From contig CAJJBZ010000001.1 in the NCBI GenBank assembly GCA_905182535.1, positions 1 through 64,000 of the forward strand: 64,000 bases of DNA, written 5' to 3'. Source of the stretch: an uncultured Planktomarina sp. (GTDB taxonomy: Bacteria > Pseudomonadota > Alphaproteobacteria > Rhodobacterales > Rhodobacteraceae). This document shows positions 1 through 7,392 of the stretch, piece after piece (the first letter of the stretch is position 1; each line of letters starts with the position of its first letter). The position numbers and the translations under genes are program-made. Under the pieces are notes generated by a model. That model searched no databases, had not been told where the DNA came from, and saw only the letters and a program-made list of their open reading frames with translations.

Positions 1-29
1 CCAAATAATACTCTTGTAGGACTTTCATC

Positions 30-788
30 TCAGTTGTGATATTTCCATAACCTGCACCCAGAAGATTTTCTTGGTATTGCTGAAAAGTTTTTCCCAGCAC
101 GGTTTAGATGATTTTGCATTGCTTGAATTGCACCAGAATCTTTATTGGAACGTAAAAAAGTGAGAATTTCCGTATGTTCGGTTAACGTTGTCTCTTCGCG
201 GCCAGACCACAAAAGTAAGGACGAATGATATTCAAATAACCATGTCAACATTATTTCAGTGATGGAATGGATCAGAGGATTTGCGGCAATAGTAGCAATG
301 CGGGTATGAAATGCGATGTCGGATTTCATAAATGGCTCGGCATCACCAAGGTGCCCTCTCTGCTCCTCAATCAGGGCCGCCAATTCATCAGCATCGCCCA
401 CGGTGCATTTTTGCGCGGCAAGCTGGACTGTTCCAATCTCAAGAATAAAGCGTACCTGCTTGAGGTGTTCAATGTTGGCAGGTTCGCTTGACAGAAAAAT
501 TTTGGCGATATCATCGAGCTGATTAAATGCAATTCCCGCAGTAAGAGCGTTCACGCGACTACGTCCTCCGTGGGTGATTGTGATGAGGCCTTTGTTTTGC
601 ATAGCTTGCAAAGCCTCGCGCACCGCTGGGCGGCCAACACCAAAACGCTCCATTAATGCCCGTTCGGAAGGCACAACATCTCCCGCTGAAAGCTCTCCAC
701 TTGCAACCAGTTGACGTAAGCGGCGAAAAACCTGGTCTGACAACTTTAAGCGGACAATTTTGTCGTCAGCCTCATCCATTTTTCTCAT
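30..788 (-). CDS. GntR/FCD (FadR-subfamily) transcriptional regulator
   Basis: This is a 252-residue DNA-binding regulator. An N-terminal winged helix-turn-helix lies at about residues 14-75, with the signature SERALMERFGVGRPAVREAL near 41-60. An all-helical FCD ligand domain follows (about 100-235), with the usual metal or ligand acid/His set (DIAFHTR near 157, EHTEI near 205). Length is normal for the family. It lies 87 bases downstream of apnO on the same strand, so it is probably co-transcribed with it and is the likely local regulator of the apiose genes. The assignment to apiose control is inferred from position only; the effector is unknown. Confidence 0.85.
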   Translation of the reverse strand: MRKMDEADDKIVRLKLSDQVFRRLRQLVASGELSAGDVVPSERALMERFGVGRPAVREALQAMQNKGLITITHGGRSRVNALTAGIAFNQLDDIAKIFLSSEPANIEHLKQVRFILEIGTVQLAAQKCTVGDADELAALIEEQRGHLGDAEPFMKSDIAFHTRIATIAANPLIHSITEIMLTWLFEYHSSLLLWSGREETTLTEHTEILTFLRSNKDSGAIQAMQNHLNRAGKNFSAIPRKSSGCRLWKYHN

Positions 789-875
789 TCCAAACAGCTT
801 ATTTTGCGGGTGATACTTTCACCAACTTAGTTGAAACACATCACCTCGTGCTACAAGAGTGGTGATAACGCAAGG

Positions 876-1704
876 TCAAGTGATCCTTTCTATGCTGGCC
901 GCAATTTCTTCGGGCTCAAAAACGCGTTTCCAGTCATCGCGCATCAAGATCGGTTTTCCAAATTTAATAGCTTTATTACAAGCGTCCGAAAACACACCGT
1001 CAATTTCCTTAAATATTACAGCACCAAGGATGTTCATATGACCCAAAAGAAAGTCTCTTGCTGCCTCCTTGGGCACGCCGCGGGCAACGACTTCGTCCAT
1101 CGCATCCTTCATAACATCCAAGAGTGATGCGCAGACAGTCTCTGATAAGCCTGGCTCCAGTAAGGCCATTTGCTCAACTGTCACGCGGTGGGACCGCGCT
1201 ACCGGTGCAAAGATTATTTTGCCCACTTTCTCACCTAAAACATAGTCAGAATCTGGACCTTGCATAAGCGCATTCACGATCCCCTGTTCCGCCGCAACTC
1301 CACCAAAATAATCTTTGCGACCCTCCATTGTTTTTTCGTCGTTAAAAATTGGCGGGTGGCACGGGTGGCTTACGAAATACGTTATGTCGTTGCGTTTAGG
1401 CAAGTGCCCTGCGAAGGGTGCTGCCGCATCAAGGCAGATAACCATCGCTCCAGTGGGTATTTGGTCAATGATCGATGCTGCGAACTTTTTTAATCGCAGT
1501 ATCGGGTACCGCAAGGACTACCACATCAACACCATCCAGCGCAGCATCGGCTGCTTGACACTCAATGCCAAGTTCTGCTTTCAACCTTGCGCGTCCCTCT
1601 GGCGATACTTCGACATGCACAGTGTTAAAATCAGATTTTGTAAGATTTTTCGACAGCCTGACGCCCATTTTACCACCGGCCCCGAATAATGCTAATTTTG
1701 TCAC
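876..1704 (-). CDS. apnO: D-apionate oxidoisomerase (ApnO), split by one frameshift
   Basis: ApnO oxidises and isomerises D-apionate to 3-oxo-isoapionate with NAD. The first part has a Rossmann start (LFGAGGKMG) and runs to AVPDTAI. The second resumes with IDQIPTGAMVICLDAA and contains the SHPCHPP motif and the helical 6-phosphogluconate-dehydrogenase-like C-terminal domain. The two frames join in a run of six T at 1486-1491; one base fewer restores a single reading frame. The preferred start is GTG at 1704, seven bases after GGAG. A longer reading upstream to 1755 lacks a good ribosome site. The gene diverges from the kinase at 1828. The family call rests on motif similarity and on all other apiose enzymes being next to it. 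The frameshift may be a sequencing error. Confidence 0.75.
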
Positions 1705-1748
1705 GTGACTTCTCCACTTATTGTTTGCTTCGCCCCAAAAGTACATAA

Positions 1749-1792
1749 TTGACAACTGGTATGATAAGTTACTAACTATGCCAATCTGTCAA
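1749..1792. promoter_or_regulatory. Nested dyad in the apnO/oiaK divergent promoter region
   Basis: The 123-base gap between the divergent starts of apnO and the kinase holds an imperfect inverted repeat. TTGACA at 1749-1754 pairs with TGTCAA at 1787-1792. Inside it, GGTAT at 1758-1762 faces ATGCC at 1778-1782, and AGTTACTAACT at 1767-1777 is a perfect 5-1-5 dyad. Position and symmetry suit an operator for the GntR/FCD regulator at 30-788. Binding is inferred only. Confidence 0.35.
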
Positions 1793-1827
1793 GTAACACT
1801 TCGGAGATTTGACGACATCAAAAGGAT

Positions 1828-3189
1828 ATGAGTTTGGGTTCACTGCCTGAAGGTCTGCTCGTTGCATGGTATGGCGATGACTTCAGCGGCGCTGCTGCTG
1901 TGATGGAGGTCCTCGCCTTTTCTGGGGTTCCAGCAATGCTGTTTCTCGATGTCCCCACGTTGTCTCAGCTTGCTAATTATCCGGATCTGCGGGCGATTGG
2001 TGTCGCCTCAACCGCGCGTGCATGGTCGCCTGAGCAAATGGCTAAAAAACTGCCAGTTGCCTTTGCGTCTCTTTTGGCACTAAAGCCTGAACTGTTGCAC
2101 TACAAGATTTGTTCAACACTAGATTCATCGCCTGCAGTGGGGTCCATCGGATGCGCCATCGAAATTGGTGCCACTTTGACCAATGCGTCTGCTGTGCCCG
2201 TACTTGTTGCAGCACCACAGATGCGACGCTATCAAATTTTTGGTCATTTGTTTGCGGGCTTTGACGATGAAGTATACCGTTTAGACCGACATCCTGTAAT
2301 GGCTAGCCATCCGATCACACCCATGAAGGAATCTGATGTAGCGCAACACATATCCGCGCAATCAGATTTGATAGATGCCTCATTATGGTCACAAGAAGAT
2401 ATTGCATCTAATCGTAAACTACCCAGGTCTGATAAAATTCCAGTGATGACAATCGATAGCCTGGATGCGCAAAGTGAGGTCGCAGCGGGCCGTATGATTT
2501 GGGAGCAGCGGGCTAAGAATCCATTCATTGTGGGATCACAGGGCGTTGAATACGCACTGGTCCGTCACTGGGTTGAAACTAATAGTTTACCGAACTCGAT
2601 GCCACCGGACGGCGTAGGACGCGCTCATGGAATGGTTGTAGTGTCGGGCTCGGTATCCCCAACGACTGCAAAACAGATAGCGTGGTCACGCAACAATGGC
2701 TTTGCTACCATCCGCTTTGACGTGTCAACGGCCTGTAGTGAAAACATGATGCTGACGGATGAGAAAAACCGTGTCATAAAAGAGAGCCTCGCGGCAATTT
2801 CTGCTGGTCTAGACCCGCTAATCTGTACGGCGGAGGGATATGATGGTGCAGGCGCAGCACAATTCAAAAGGGCATTAGAAACCTCTGGCAAAACCCTTGC
2901 TGAGGTAAACAAATGTATAGGGCAGGCCTTAGGTGATATATTGTGCTGTATCCTGAACCAAAGCGGCATTAGGCGTGCCGTAATTTCGGGCGGAGATACA
3001 TCAGGCTATGCCACGCAACGTCTTGGTATTTTTGGCTTATCAGCCTTGGCCCCTACCATTCCCGGGGCATCGCTTTTTCTTGCGCATGCGGATGGCCCTA
3101 TGGATGGTTTGGAATTGGCATTGAAGGGCGGTCAAATGGGTAGTCCTGATTACTTTGGCTGGATCCGTGACGGTGGAGGAATAAGATGA
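1828..3189 (+). CDS. oiaK: 3-oxo-isoapionate kinase, DUF1537/OiaK family
   Basis: This 453-residue four-carbon acid-sugar kinase (DUF1537) would phosphorylate 3-oxo-isoapionate with ATP to give the 4-phosphate. The N-terminal substrate domain opens with the family motif WYGDDFSGAA (residues 14-23; Ser where many members have Thr). The C-terminal nucleotide domain has VVSGSVSPTT near 271 and the glycine-rich VISGGDTSG near 388. Length is normal. The start is ATG after AAAGGAT. Its end overlaps the RuBisCO-like gene by four bases (ATGA), so the two are translationally coupled. The precise substrate is inferred from the RuBisCO-like partner and the apnO, apsD and apnL neighbours; other DUF1537 kinases act on erythronate, threonate or denarate. 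Confidence 0.78.
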   Translation: MSLGSLPEGLLVAWYGDDFSGAAAVMEVLAFSGVPAMLFLDVPTLSQLANYPDLRAIGVASTARAWSPEQMAKKLPVAFASLLALKPELLHYKICSTLDSSPAVGSIGCAIEIGATLTNASAVPVLVAAPQMRRYQIFGHLFAGFDDEVYRLDRHPVMASHPITPMKESDVAQHISAQSDLIDASLWSQEDIASNRKLPRSDKIPVMTIDSLDAQSEVAAGRMIWEQRAKNPFIVGSQGVEYALVRHWVETNSLPNSMPPDGVGRAHGMVVVSGSVSPTTAKQIAWSRNNGFATIRFDVSTACSENMMLTDEKNRVIKESLAAISAGLDPLICTAEGYDGAGAAQFKRALETSGKTLAEVNKCIGQALGDILCCILNQSGIRRAVISGGDTSGYATQRLGIFGLSALAPTIPGASLFLAHADGPMDGLELALKGGQMGSPDYFGWIRDGGGIR

Positions 3190-4466
3190 CTCGCATAACT
3201 GCGACCTACGATATTGAAACGCCCTTGGGATTAGCGCATGCCGCGGCAGTCATGGCTGGGGAGCAGTCAACCGGTACTTTTGTTCGGCTAGCGAGTGAGA
3301 CAGATGCACTACGTGAACGCGCGGCGGCACAGGTGGACAGGATTGTACCAACTGGCAGCTTTACGGCTCCCTCACTACCCTGTCGCAAAACTGGTGATGT
3401 ATATGAACGAGGTTTGGTTACAATAAGCTGGCCGTTGGGTAACTTTGGCGTGTCATTGCCGACACTGCTGTCAACCCTTGCAGGAAACCTATTTGAGCTA
3501 GCTGAGCTGTCTGCAATACGACTGGTTGATATTGATTTGCCTTTAGAATTTGCCAACCAACACCCTGGCCCGCAGTTTGGTACGGCTGGTACGCGCCATT
3601 TTATGGGGGACCACAAAGGCTCGTTGATTGGTACAATTATTAAACCTAGTGTCGGTTTTACTGCTGACGAAACGGCAAACCTTGTACGCACGCTTGTTGA
3701 TGCAGGCATCGATTTTATCAAGGATGATGAACTTCAGGCAAACGGACCGGATTGCCCGTTTGATGACCGGCTCGACGCTGTAATGAGTGTGATTAATAGC
3801 CACGCAGATAAGACAGGTAAAAAAATACTCTATGCTGTGAATATTACGGATGAAATTGACCAAATGTGGCGGAACCTTGATAAAATGGAGAGTGTTGGCG
3901 CGACGTGTGCGATGGTCTGTGTCCAGTCTGTTGGATTAACGGGGCTGCGTGCTGTGCGCGACCGCAGTGGAGTGCTAATCCATGGTCACCGTGCGGGATG
4001 GGGGCTTTTGTCGCGCTCACCAGATGTTGGAATTGACTTCGCCGTAATGCAAAAACTCTGGCGGCTTGCAGGGGCTGACCATCTACACGTGAATGGGCTT
4101 GCAAATAAATTTACTGAAAGTGACGCCACTGTGGCTAAGGCGGCAAAGTCTGTGCAGCAGCCACTATTCGGCAGTAGAGGACCAGCGTATCTTGCCATGC
4201 CAGTATATTCTTCGAGCCAGACAATCTGGCAATTTGCGCCTGCTCGGAAACTGCTTGGCAATGACGATTTCATTTATTGTGCAGGCGGCGGCATTATGAG
4301 CCATCCGGGCGGTCCAGCCGACGGTGTGACAAGCCTAAGAGAAGCGGCAGAAGCTACTCGCCTAGGTTTAACATTCAAAGAGTTCGCGGCACCTGGGTCC
4401 CCGTTGAAAAGAGCTATGGATCATTTTGATATACCATTTATCAATTTATCTAATTCAGAAATCTGA
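3186..4466 (+). CDS. RuBisCO-like protein: 3-oxo-isoapionate-4-phosphate decarboxylase or transcarboxylase/hydrolase (OiaC/OiaX type)
   Basis: This 426-residue protein has the RuBisCO large-subunit fold but is not the CO2-fixing enzyme. It keeps the catalytic residues of the superfamily: GTIIKP near 155, the carbamylated-lysine metal motif DFIKDDE near 178-184, HGHRAGWG near 265 and the phosphate loop CAGGGIMSHPGG near 363. It is therefore probably active. In known apiose pathways this family either decarboxylates 3-oxo-isoapionate 4-phosphate to L-erythrulose 1-phosphate (OiaC) or converts it to 3-phosphoglycerate and glycolate (OiaX). Sequence reading alone cannot choose. No erythrulose-phosphate isomerase is visible nearby. 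It overlaps the kinase stop by four bases. Confidence 0.8.
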   Translation: MTRITATYDIETPLGLAHAAAVMAGEQSTGTFVRLASETDALRERAAAQVDRIVPTGSFTAPSLPCRKTGDVYERGLVTISWPLGNFGVSLPTLLSTLAGNLFELAELSAIRLVDIDLPLEFANQHPGPQFGTAGTRHFMGDHKGSLIGTIIKPSVGFTADETANLVRTLVDAGIDFIKDDELQANGPDCPFDDRLDAVMSVINSHADKTGKKILYAVNITDEIDQMWRNLDKMESVGATCAMVCVQSVGLTGLRAVRDRSGVLIHGHRAGWGLLSRSPDVGIDFAVMQKLWRLAGADHLHVNGLANKFTESDATVAKAAKSVQQPLFGSRGPAYLAMPVYSSSQTIWQFAPARKLLGNDDFIYCAGGGIMSHPGGPADGVTSLREAAEATRLGLTFKEFAAPGSPLKRAMDHFDIPFINLSNSEI

Positions 4467-4683
4467 GGCTCGATGAGCGTCTAAAATTAGGTACTACTAT
4501 CCGTAGGTTTATTGATTAAGTTTTTAAAGACAGTTTAATCTCATTATAACTATAAGCTTAAAGGGCGGGGGCAGGGGCTGTTGCGGATAATTAGCGAGGA
4601 CTGTTCGCCAGGCTCTCTAGTGTTGTTATTTTAGTTTCATTAGTATGAGTTATTGTTTGGGGTTAGGGCACCAAACCAGATTC

Positions 4684-5442
4684 TCAAATTGAACCTGCTT
4701 CCACCATATAATTATTTGCAGTGCACATTGATGCGTCATCAGAGGCAAGAAACAAAACCATACGAGCAACGTAAATGGGATCAATGAGATCTGGAAGGCA
4801 CTGACGTTTGTACTGATTTTCTAGCCCTTCGGGTGTTACCCATAAAGCTTTTTGTCGTTCGGTCATAATCCATCCTGGTACTACTGTATTGACACGAATT
4901 CGGTGCTGACCGAGATCACGTGCCATCGTTCTGGTTAGTCCATGTACAGCAGATTTTGCGGTAGCATACGCGGGGAACCCTCCCCCAGCCTCCCACCATG
5001 AATTTGAGCCCATATTTATAATAGAGCCACCACCCTTTTTAATCATTCCAGGTGCAACATGTTGAATGGCAAAAAACTGGTGCCGTAAATTTACTGATAG
5101 CCTCTCGTTCCAATAATCTTCCGTCACATCTTTCCAATTATGCCGATCATCGCTGGCAGCGTTATTTACTAGAATATCAGCTGCACCAATAAGCTTTGTT
5201 AGTTGGCTTATGGAGGCTTTCATGGCTGAGATGTCGTTTAAGTCGCAAATTTCAAATTTAACATTGTCACCTAGTTTTTTTGCAAGGCGTTGACTTGCAT
5301 CAGCATCCAAATCAATAAATCCAACTTTTGCCCCCTGACTTGCAAATGCGGAAACTATCTCGGCGCCAATGCCTGAAGCACCGCCCGTAACAAAAACTGT
5401 TTTTGCTGATAAGCTGGGATAAGTTGCAAGTTTTGTGGACAT
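4684..5442 (-). CDS. SDR-family sugar dehydrogenase (aldose 1-dehydrogenase-like)
   Basis: This is a classical short-chain dehydrogenase of about 252 residues. The NAD motif TGGASGIG lies near residue 19, followed by NNAA and the catalytic YATAK. The stretch NLRHQFFAIQHVAPGM and the C-terminal FLASDDASMCTA resemble bacterial D-xylose, L-arabinose and galactose 1-dehydrogenases, which oxidise free sugars to lactones. The start at 5442 is chosen because GAGG lies just upstream; the open frame extends to 5502 without a ribosome site. It lies 19 bases after the SDR at 5462-6208 and is the last gene of the apnL-apsD-SDR-SDR unit. The substrate is not certain; it may broaden the locus to another pectin sugar. 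Confidence 0.7.
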   Translation of the reverse strand: MSTKLATYPSLSAKTVFVTGGASGIGAEIVSAFASQGAKVGFIDLDADASQRLAKKLGDNVKFEICDLNDISAMKASISQLTKLIGAADILVNNAASDDRHNWKDVTEDYWNERLSVNLRHQFFAIQHVAPGMIKKGGGSIINMGSNSWWEAGGGFPAYATAKSAVHGLTRTMARDLGQHRIRVNTVVPGWIMTERQKALWVTPEGLENQYKRQCLPDLIDPIYVARMVLFLASDDASMCTANNYMVEAGSI

Positions 5443-5461
5443 GTTTGCCTCAATTTTAATA

Positions 5462-6208
5462 TTAATAAGTTGCGCGACCACCGGAGAGATCGAATACTGC
5501 ACCAGTGGTGAAAGAGTTTTCTGCGCTAACCAGCCAACAGATCATTGAGGCCGCTTCTTCAACTTCTAAAAAACGATTGCGTGGGATTTTCGAGAGCATA
5601 TAATTTATGTGCTCTTGCTTCATCTGATCAAAAATACGTGTTCGCGCGGCAGCAGGTGTTACACAGTTAACGGCAACATTAACGTCGGCAAGTTCTTTAC
5701 CTATTGATTTTGTTAGGCCAATAACCCCTGCCTTGGAGGCAGAATAAGCCGAGGCATTAGGATTTCCTTCCTTACCTGCTACCGAAGCTATATTAACTAT
5801 ACGGCCATAATTTTGTGATCGCATACCTTCCAAGACTACTTTGTTGACGTGGAACGTTCCCATAAGGTTAATGTCTATTATTTGTCTAAACTCTTCGACC
5901 GAGTAATCCACAACCGGTGCGTTACTTCCAGCTATGCCAGCAGAATGGACTAGAATATCGACACGCTCGAATTCACTAAGCGTCTTAGCATAAGCATTCT
6001 GTACACTTTGCCAATTTGAAACATCGACTTCGATAGCAATCGAGCCATTCCCTACTGCGGTGGCTTTTTTTGTCCCGAGATCAAAATCCAAATCCCATAT
6101 CGCCAGTCTCGCACCATTTAATGCTAATTTCTTAGTTACGGCTCCGCCAATACCTTGCGCGCCACCTGTTACGATCGCATTTTTATTTAATAAGTCCATG
6201 TTATTCAT
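5462..6208 (-). CDS. SDR-family dehydrogenase, 2-keto-3-deoxy-sugar-acid dehydrogenase-like
   Basis: This is a 248-residue classical SDR with TGGAQGIGG near residue 15, the catalytic YSASK and the C-terminal tail SGGRATY. From family memory, that tail is typical of SDRs near L-2-keto-3-deoxyrhamnonate 4-dehydrogenase, though FabG-like relatives are close. It is co-directional with apsD upstream (138-base gap) and the SDR downstream. It is not one of the known core apiose enzymes, so its role is inferred to be oxidation of a related acid sugar. GGGGG precedes the first ATG at about -7; an alternative ATG lies three codons later. Confidence 0.65.
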   Translation of the reverse strand: MNNMDLLNKNAIVTGGAQGIGGAVTKKLALNGARLAIWDLDFDLGTKKATAVGNGSIAIEVDVSNWQSVQNAYAKTLSEFERVDILVHSAGIAGSNAPVVDYSVEEFRQIIDINLMGTFHVNKVVLEGMRSQNYGRIVNIASVAGKEGNPNASAYSASKAGVIGLTKSIGKELADVNVAVNCVTPAAARTRIFDQMKQEHINYMLSKIPRNRFLEVEEAASMICWLVSAENSFTTGAVFDLSGGRATY

Positions 6209-6345
6209 ACGCCCCCATATATATAAAATATTATTTGTATAATCGAAAAGTTCCGCTTAACCGGTCCAACTAGAGGTTATTTAATGATGGTCATACTGAT
6301 TAATGTGTGTCCTTCCTCACGTTTGAGCACCGGCAACTTTTAGTT

Positions 6346-7392
6346 TTACCGTCCGCCATCCTCATCTAAATTTTGGATATTAACTAACTGGCTCATGGCT
6401 GCGGACTTGTAAGCTGCTTCTGCCAGTGCGTAGGTTTTCAGGCTTTCACGAACTGACGTCTCAAATGGATTAGTAGATTTTAGGCAATCGATAAAATGCT
6501 GTTGTATGCGTGGGATTGAATCCTGAATCTGTGTCCATGGTGCAGAAGTCCAATTGCGTTTATCATCCTCAATGACCTCGTCGCGTACAGTTTCATCTGT
6601 GTGAACGCGCAAAATTTCACCTTCAAGAATTTGAATTGTGCCTTTTCGGCCCTCGACCACGCCCAATGTTTGTGGGAAGGAACTCGGCCTGCGAATGGTA
6701 GCATAACTTATATCGATTACAGTTGTTGCCGCATTGGTGTGATGCAGCATTATGGTCGCGGCGTCTTCACCAGCGAGATCTTGCTTCACCGATTGGTTGA
6801 GGCAGTTTACTGTATCGGCGTCACCCATCAGGAATTGTGCAAGGTCCAGCATATGGATACCTACGTCCATGATCATAAATCGTTCAGTATTCAAGAGGTA
6901 GGGCTGGTTGCTATACACATCGATATCATTGCGCCATGACAAGCGTGCAAAGGTTGTTTCTCCTATCTCGCCACTGTCGAGTATGGCGCGAATCCGGCGA
7001 AATATCTTCTGAAATCGAAAGTTTTCGTGGACCATGACGCGGACATTTTTAGCGCGTGCATTAGCTTCGATCCGGCGGCATGTTATAATGTCCGAGGCAA
7101 AGGGTTTTTGCACGATGATCGAAAGACCCGCAGATACTGCCTGTGCCACTAGTGCTTCGTGGGTATCCATCGTCGTACAGATATCCACAAAGTCAAATTT
7201 ACCAGAAGCCATGATGGATGCGTTCGTGTGCCATGTAGCAATGTTAAAATCTTCGCTACATGTGCGGGCACGATCTGCGTCAAGATCACAGACCGCTGTG
7301 ATAGCTGCTCCCTCAACATTCGTCCAAGCATGAAGGTGGTTGCGCGAAAAAAAACCGCAGCCGATCAGTAATCCTTTAAGTGGTGGGGTCAT
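6346..7392 (-). CDS. apsD: D-apiose dehydrogenase, Gfo/Idh/MocA family
   Basis: This 348-residue NAD(P)-dependent oxidoreductase would oxidise D-apiose to apionolactone, the entry step of apiose catabolism. The N-terminal Rossmann motif is LIGCGFFSRNHLHAW (residues 9-23). The conserved catalytic Lys is in VQKPFA near 94-99. VHENFRFQ near 121 and DVGIHMLDLAQFLMG near 175 mark the Gfo/Idh/MocA C-terminal domain. The CGFF and VHENFR patterns are shared with known ApsD proteins as I recall them. The ATG overlaps the apnL stop by four bases, so the two are translationally coupled. Adjacency to apnL strongly supports the function. Confidence 0.8.
   Translation of the reverse strand: MTPPLKGLLIGCGFFSRNHLHAWTNVEGAAITAVCDLDADRARTCSEDFNIATWHTNASIMASGKFDFVDICTTMDTHEALVAQAVSAGLSIIVQKPFASDIITCRRIEANARAKNVRVMVHENFRFQKIFRRIRAILDSGEIGETTFARLSWRNDIDVYSNQPYLLNTERFMIMDVGIHMLDLAQFLMGDADTVNCLNQSVKQDLAGEDAATIMLHHTNAATTVIDISYATIRRPSSFPQTLGVVEGRKGTIQILEGEILRVHTDETVRDEVIEDDKRNWTSAPWTQIQDSIPRIQQHFIDCLKSTNPFETSVRESLKTYALAEAAYKSAAMSQLVNIQNLDEDGGR

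Noticed and set aside
267-522. Plus-strand open frames over the GntR gene
   Set aside because: They are shadows of the well-supported minus-strand regulator.
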